From NCBI GenBank assembly GCA_031404155.1, contig JANNGZ010000336.1, positions 1-9,959 on the forward strand: 9,959 bases of DNA. The letters run 5' to 3'. Below the pieces are notes generated by a model. The model saw nothing but the letters and a program-made list of their open reading frames with translations. It did no database searches and was not told the DNA's origin. Each line of letters starts with the position of its first letter. Position 1 is the first letter of the stretch. Source of the DNA: JANNGZ01 sp031404155. Lineage in GTDB: Bacteria > Pseudomonadota > Gammaproteobacteria > Burkholderiales > Burkholderiaceae_C. A program made the translations under genes and the position numbers. Positions 6,139 to 9,959 of this stretch are shown here, piece by piece.

Positions 6139-7252
6139 TCTGCATCGCGCGCTGGCCGCGTTCTTGCGGCGCCTCGGCCATGCCCTGGCCGCGCTGCTGC
6201 CGGGCCTGCTCGCCACCGGCGCGGCCAAGGCGGTGGACCTGCCGGAGAACAAGGCCGAGGCCTTGCTGCATGTGTACGACGGCGGCGGTGTCACCGCCAC
6301 CGGCCCGGCGGTGCTGGTGCGCAAGAACATCGCCGACAAGGTGTCGTTGTCGGCGACGCTGTATGTGGACATCGTCAGCAACGCGTCGATCGACGTGGTC
6401 ACCACCGCCAGCCCGTTCCGGGAAACGCGCAACGCGCTGGACCTCGGGCTGGACTATGTGGTGCGCGACACCGCGATCAAGTTCGGCCTCTCGAGCAGCC
6501 GCGAACCCGACTACAACGTGAGCGCGTTCAGCCTGGACGCGTCGCAGGAAGTCTTCGGCGGCATGACCACGGTCAGCCTGGGCTTCACCCGCGCCGCCGA
6601 CAAGGTGCTCAAGCACAACGCGCCGGAATTTTCCGACGCGGCGCGCCATTGGCATTACCGGCTCGGCGCCACGCAGATCATCTCGCCCACCTGGCTCGCG
6701 AGCCTGAACTTCGAAGCCATCTCCGACTCAGGCTACCTCGGCAGCCCGTACCGCGTGGCGCGGGTGTTCGGCGCCGCGGTGCCCGAGCGCAACCCGCGCA
6801 CCCGCACCAGCCGAGCGCTCAAGCTGCGCACCTCGGGCCACTTGGGTGCGGGCCGGGCGGTGCATGCCGAAGCGCGCTACTTCTGGGACACCTGGGATGT
6901 GCGCGCCACCACCGCCGAAGCCGGCTACAGCCGCGCCTTCGGCCCGGCCTGGCTGGCCGATGGTTTCCTGCGCCTGCACCACCAGTCCAAGGCGCTGTTC
7001 TACAGCGACAACGCCAGCGCCGAGACGCTGTACCTCTCGCGCAACCGCCAGCTCAGCAGCTTCAACACCGTGGGCGTGGGCGGCAAACTCAGCCACAGCT
7101 GGCGCAAGGTGCCGGGGCAGTACGAAGTCAAGCTCAACGGGGCCTACGAGTTCGTGCATTTCAAGTACCGCGACTTCACCGACATCCGCTCGGGCCAGCT
7201 CTACAGCTTCAATGCGCATGTGCTGCAGCTCTTCGTTTCCGCCACCTACTGA
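6125..7252 (+). CDS. DUF3570 outer-membrane beta-barrel-like protein
   Basis: Starting at GTG 6125 the protein has 375 residues. The longer frame reaches ATG 6068, but those extra codons are out of frame inside the DUF4266 gene, lack signal-peptide character and have no ribosome site, whereas AAGGGGG precedes GTG 6125. From there a hydrophobic signal runs to about residue 35 ('HALAALLPGLLATGAAKA'). Conserved DUF3570 stretches are clear: 'GPAVLVRKNIADKVSLSATL', 'VDIVSNASIDVVTTASPFRE', 'SSSREPDYNVSAFSLDASQE', 'FGGMTTVSLGFTRAADKV' and 'HYRLGATQIISPTWLASLNF'. Many alternating strands suggest a large outer-membrane barrel; the end reads 'HVLQLFVSATY', closing with Tyr. The biochemical role of DUF3570 is unknown. 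Its fixed pairing with the DUF4266 lipoprotein suggests that the two form a barrel-lipoprotein complex, perhaps an exporter or an electron conduit; that is inference. Confidence 0.92.
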   Translation: MAATDLHRALAAFLRRLGHALAALLPGLLATGAAKAVDLPENKAEALLHVYDGGGVTATGPAVLVRKNIADKVSLSATLYVDIVSNASIDVVTTASPFRETRNALDLGLDYVVRDTAIKFGLSSSREPDYNVSAFSLDASQEVFGGMTTVSLGFTRAADKVLKHNAPEFSDAARHWHYRLGATQIISPTWLASLNFEAISDSGYLGSPYRVARVFGAAVPERNPRTRTSRALKLRTSGHLGAGRAVHAEARYFWDTWDVRATTAEAGYSRAFGPAWLADGFLRLHHQSKALFYSDNASAETLYLSRNRQLSSFNTVGVGGKLSHSWRKVPGQYEVKLNGAYEFVHFKYRDFTDIRSGQLYSFNAHVLQLFVSATY

Positions 7253-7265
7253 AAGCGTCGGCGCC

Positions 7266-7952
7266 ATGATCTCCTCGAGCTTCAAACTCCTTGCCGCGCT
7301 CACGCTCGGCCTCGCCCTCGCGGGGCCGGCCGCGCTGGCGCAGACCGCGGCCAAACCCGCAAACGCGGCGCCCGCGGCAACCGCAGCGCCGGCGGCCGCG
7401 CCCGCAACCGCGAACGGCAAGGCCGCTCCCGGCGGCATCGCGTCGCCGGGCGCCACCGCGCCGAACGCAAACGCGGCGACCACCGCCACCGCCAACGCCA
7501 ACGCCGCGACCAGCCTGGACAACCGCATCCAGGACACCAAGGCCGATGTGATCAAGCTCAACCGCGACCTGCTGGTGCTGGAAGAAGAGCTGCTCTTCCC
7601 GGCCAACACGCAGGTGGCGCTGTTCCTGTCGATGGACGTGGGCAAGCTGTTCGCGCTGGATTCGGTGCAGGTCAAGCTCGACGACAAGCTGGTGGCCAAC
7701 CACCTCTACACGCCGCTGGAAGTGCAGGCCCTGCACCGGGGCGGCATCCAGCGCCTGCACCTGGGCAACCTGCGCGCCGGCACGCATGAGCTGGTGGCGT
7801 TTTTCACCGGCAACGGCCCGCACGAGCGCGACTACAAACGTGGCGCGACGATCCGCTTCGACAAGGGCACCGAGCCCAAGTACATCGAGCTGCGCATCAA
7901 GGATTCTTCGGCCAAGTTGCAGCCCGAGTTCGAGGTCAAGGTCTGGCAGTGA
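7266..7952 (+). CDS. Exported protein with Ala-rich linker, short coiled coil and a beta-rich domain, function unknown
   Basis: The frame extends upstream to 6846, but that part runs under the DUF3570 gene. The first start after that gene is ATG 7266, 13 bases past its stop, and it begins a good signal peptide ending at about residue 25 (ALA). The product has 228 residues. Residues 26-80 are almost only Ala, Pro, Asn, Thr and Gly, a flexible linker. 'LDNRIQDTKADVIKLNRDLLVLEEELLF' (about 81-108) looks like a short amphipathic helix or coiled coil. The rest is beta-rich ('TQVALFLSMD', 'DSVQVKLDDKLVANHLY', 'LRAGTHELVAFFTGN', 'KYIELRIKDS'), like an Ig-like or carbohydrate-module-style sandwich. 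I recognise no family. The Ala/Pro linker could lead automatic annotation to call it a lipoyl acetyltransferase; there is no lipoyl or catalytic domain. The inverted repeat that follows it separates it from the TPR gene. Confidence 0.85.
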   Translation: MISSSFKLLAALTLGLALAGPAALAQTAAKPANAAPAATAAPAAAPATANGKAAPGGIASPGATAPNANAATTATANANAATSLDNRIQDTKADVIKLNRDLLVLEEELLFPANTQVALFLSMDVGKLFALDSVQVKLDDKLVANHLYTPLEVQALHRGGIQRLHLGNLRAGTHELVAFFTGNGPHERDYKRGATIRFDKGTEPKYIELRIKDSSAKLQPEFEVKVWQ

Positions 7953-7960
7953 GCACGCCG

Positions 7961-8022
7961 GGCCGCCCCAAGCGCGAACGCTCCCCTTTGGGGGGACCGC
8001 GCGCAGCGCGTTGGGGGCTCCA
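7961..8022 (+). repeat. GC-rich intergenic inverted repeat, probably a dispersed Burkholderiales element
   Basis: This is the only real gap between genes (7953-8022). It has an outer near-complementary pair, GCCCCAAGCGCG at 7965-7976 with CGCGTTGGGGGC at 8007-8018 (one bulge on each side), and an inner perfect CCCC-TTT-GGGG hairpin at 7983-7993. A further self-complementary GCGC-rich stretch follows at 7999-8010. I recall very similar intergenic blocks ending '...TTGGGGGCTCCA' just before start codons in Comamonadaceae and related genomes; copy number cannot be tested in one window. There is no T-run, so it is not a standard intrinsic terminator, although the hairpin could attenuate transcription or protect the upstream RNA. 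The G5 run at 8013-8017 is five bases before ATG 8023 and may act as that gene's ribosome site. Confidence 0.65.
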
Positions 8023-9959
8023 ATGAGCTTCATGCGTTCCGGTTCGACCCCGACCCTGCTGGTGGCCGCGATGTCGCTGGCCGCGGCATTGACGCTGGTC
8101 TGCACCGGCGCGGTGGCCGCGGACGATGCGGTCAAACTGGTCGCGCCGACTTCGAAACAAAAGGGCGCGCTGCCCGGCGTGCCGATCCAGGCGCCGCATT
8201 ACGGCGACACCCTGTTCCACTTTTACCAGGGCCGCTACTTCACCTCGCTCACGCAGCTGATGGCGTCGCAGCATTTCCAGCGTGTGGCCCAGCATGGCGA
8301 CGAGGCCGAGGTGCTGCGCGGCGGCCTGCTGCTCTCCTACGGCCTGCACCGCGAGGCCGGCGACATCTTTGCGCGCCTGATCGAGCGCGGCGCGCCGGCC
8401 GACGTGCGCGACCGCGCCTGGTACTACCTGGCCAAGATCCGCTACCAGCGCGGCCTGCCGGGCGAGGCCGAGGCCGCACTCGGGCGCATTCAGAACAAGC
8501 TGCCCGGCGAACTCGAAGACGAACGTGGCCTGCTCCAGGCCAACCTGCTGCTGGCGCGCGCGGACTATGCCGGCGCGGCGGCGCTGCTGACCACGATGAC
8601 CGCGACACCCGCGCCCGCCAGCGCCGCCGCGGGCTCGTCCAACGCCGGGGCTGGCAACGCCCGCGAGTACGCACGCTTCAACCTCGGCGTGGCGCTGGTG
8701 CGCGGCGGCGACGCGGCGCGTGGCAGCGCGGTGCTCGACGAACTCGGCCGCGCCGGTGCGCCCAACGAAGAACTGCGCACCCTGCGCGACAAGGCCAACG
8801 TGGCGCTCGGCTTCGCGGCCCTGAGCGACAACCGGCCGGCGGATGCGCGCATCGCACTCGAGCGGGTGCGCCTGACCAGCCTGCATGCGAACAAGGCCCT
8901 GCTCGGCTTCGGCTGGGCCGCCGCGGCGCTGAAGGCGCCGGCGCAGGCGCTGGTGCCATGGACCGAACTGAGCCAGCGCGATGCCAGCGACGCGGCAGTG
9001 CTCGAAGCGCGCATCGCGGTGCCTTATGCGTATGCCGAGATGGGCGCCTATGGCCAGTCGCTCGCGCGCTACAACGAGGCGATCGCCGACTTCGAGCGCG
9101 AGGGCTCGGCGCTCAACGAGTCGATCGCCGCCATCCGCAACGGGCGTCTGCTCGGCGGCCTGCTCGAACGCAACCCCGGCGAGGAGATGGGCTGGTTCTG
9201 GGCCTTGAGCGACCTGCCCGAGATGCCGCATGCCGGCCACCTGACCCAGGTGCTGGCGCAGCATGAGTTCCAGGAGGCGTTCAAGAATTTCCGCGACCTG
9301 CTGTTCCTGGCGCGCAACCTGCAAGACTGGCAGGACAAGCTCGGCGTGTATGGCGACATGCTGCTCAACCGCCGCCAGGCCTACGCCGAGCGGCTGCCCC
9401 AGGTGCTGGCGCGGGCCAGCGTGATCGTGCTCAAGCCGCTGGAGTCCAAAGGCGGGCAACTGGCCCGCGAGTTGGCCGAGGCGCAAAGCAAGCGCGACGG
9501 TGTCGCGTTCGCCAACCCCAAGGAGCGCGAGCTGATGGCGCGCCTGGCCGCGGTGCAGTCCGGGTTGGACAGCGGATCGAAGCACGGGTTGCAAGATGGA
9601 CCGCTGCCGCCCGGGGAACTCGAGGCCAAGCGTGAACGCGCGCGGCTGGCCGCGGGTGTGCTGGCCTGGAACCTGTCGCAGCAATACCCCGAGCGGGTGT
9701 GGGAAGCCACGAAGAACCTGCGCCGGATCGAACACGACCTGGTGCAGGCACGCGACCATGAAGCGGCATTGGTGCGGGCGCAGCGCGACGAGCCGGCGCG
9801 GCACGCGGACTTCGCCAAACGGATCGCCGCGCTCGACAAACAAGTCCGCGCGCTGACACCGCAGGTGGCCGCGCTGGTGCGCGAGCAGCAGGGCGCGGTG
9901 CAGGAGATTGCGGTGGCGGCGCTCGAAGGGCAGAAGGAGCGGCTCGCCACCTACGCCAC
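8023..9959 (+). CDS. Large exported TPR-like helical repeat protein (3' truncated by window edge)
   Basis: The frame is open from ATG 8023 to the right edge, giving at least 645 residues. A signal peptide ends near residue 32 ('LVCTGAVA'), with no lipobox cysteine in the right place. From about residue 60, 'LFHFYQGRYFTSLTQLMASQ', 'LLLSYGLHREAGDIFARLIE' and 'AWYYLAKIRYQRGLPGEAEA' look like consecutive TPR helix pairs. A short Ala/Ser/Gly insert follows at about 197-214. Further helical pairs continue ('ARFNLGVALVRGGDAARGSA', 'LLGFGWAAAALKAPAQALVP'). Around residues 385-480 the helices are longer, and 560-640 looks like coiled coil. TPR proteins in the periplasm usually scaffold envelope complexes. 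The alternative start ATG 8032 would remove three residues. It is separated from the gene before it by the inverted repeat but is probably in the same transcription unit. A homologue of myxobacterial Glt/Agl TPR proteins is possible but unproven. Confidence 0.88.
   Translation, partial: MSFMRSGSTPTLLVAAMSLAAALTLVCTGAVAADDAVKLVAPTSKQKGALPGVPIQAPHYGDTLFHFYQGRYFTSLTQLMASQHFQRVAQHGDEAEVLRGGLLLSYGLHREAGDIFARLIERGAPADVRDRAWYYLAKIRYQRGLPGEAEAALGRIQNKLPGELEDERGLLQANLLLARADYAGAAALLTTMTATPAPASAAAGSSNAGAGNAREYARFNLGVALVRGGDAARGSAVLDELGRAGAPNEELRTLRDKANVALGFAALSDNRPADARIALERVRLTSLHANKALLGFGWAAAALKAPAQALVPWTELSQRDASDAAVLEARIAVPYAYAEMGAYGQSLARYNEAIADFEREGSALNESIAAIRNGRLLGGLLERNPGEEMGWFWALSDLPEMPHAGHLTQVLAQHEFQEAFKNFRDLLFLARNLQDWQDKLGVYGDMLLNRRQAYAERLPQVLARASVIVLKPLESKGGQLARELAEAQSKRDGVAFANPKERELMARLAAVQSGLDSGSKHGLQDGPLPPGELEAKRERARLAAGVLAWNLSQQYPERVWEATKNLRRIEHDLVQARDHEAALVRAQRDEPARHADFAKRIAALDKQVRALTPQVAALVREQQGAVQEIAVAALEGQKERLATYA

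Noticed and set aside
6846..7265. Upstream extension of the beta-rich protein frame to 6846
   Set aside because: It is a shadow of the DUF3570 gene; the signal peptide starts at ATG 7266.
7330..7510. Ala-rich coding stretch as a DNA repeat array
   Set aside because: The bases are only compositionally repetitive, with no constant unit or spacing; it is a low-complexity protein linker.
7983..7993. Hairpin CCCC-TTT-GGGG as an intrinsic terminator
   Set aside because: The stem is short and is followed by more G and by GCGC-rich sequence, not by a T-run; the downstream gene is co-directional and close.
7936..9843. Long open frame on the - strand (about 635 codons)
   Set aside because: It is antisense to the TPR-like gene, whose + frame has a signal peptide, ribosome site and helical repeats. 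The - strand product is rich in Arg, Gly and His with no recognisable domain, as expected for a shadow frame in GC-rich DNA.

Overview
The window reads as chromosomal DNA from a high-GC proteobacterium. The best guess is a betaproteobacterium of the order Burkholderiales (Rubrivivax/Leptothrix/Comamonadaceae-like). This rests on the strong G/C preference at third codon positions, the protein families present, and a GC-rich intergenic inverted repeat (about 7961-8022) of a kind I recall from that order. The lineage call is inference; no rRNA or other marker gene is present.

Every supported gene is on the + strand and the genes are packed almost end to end, so the window looks like one long operon. 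In order: the 3' end of an upstream gene (1-134, possibly an ApbE-type FAD:protein FMN transferase); a large lipoprotein with a beta-propeller-like N-terminus, a hydrazine-synthase-alpha-like (HzsA-related) middle domain and three CXXCH haem motifs (158-3172); a second lipoprotein with one CX4CH motif (3169-3795); an SH3-like plus outer-membrane beta-barrel protein (3792-4613); a second outer-membrane beta-barrel of the type first defined in myxobacteria (4634-5350); a TlpA-like thioredoxin with a WCGPC centre (5360-5884); a DUF4266 lipoprotein ending in GGGCGCN (5881-6138); a DUF3570 outer-membrane protein (6125-7252); an unrecognised exported protein with an Ala-rich linker (7266-7952); and a large exported TPR-like protein that runs off the right edge (8023 onward). 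Three junctions are ATGA overlaps (3169, 3792, 5881), and the DUF3570 start lies inside the DUF4266 gene.

All nine genes after the first fragment appear to make exported, lipid-anchored or outer-membrane proteins, and none looks cytoplasmic or like a transcription regulator. Covalent-haem motifs, a thiol-disulfide oxidoreductase and a cysteine-tailed lipoprotein suggest an extracytoplasmic redox function. The beta-barrels and the TPR protein suggest a complex spanning periplasm and outer membrane. The myxobacterial flavour of the barrel and TPR pair raises the possibility of a link to Glt/Agl-like envelope machines with TolQ/TolR-type motors, whose genes would have to lie outside the window. 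No function for the whole set is established by the sequence. It is the best candidate here for an undescribed system.

No tRNA, rRNA, CRISPR array, insertion sequence or clear intrinsic terminator was seen. The only non-coding stretch longer than about 25 bases is 7953-8022.
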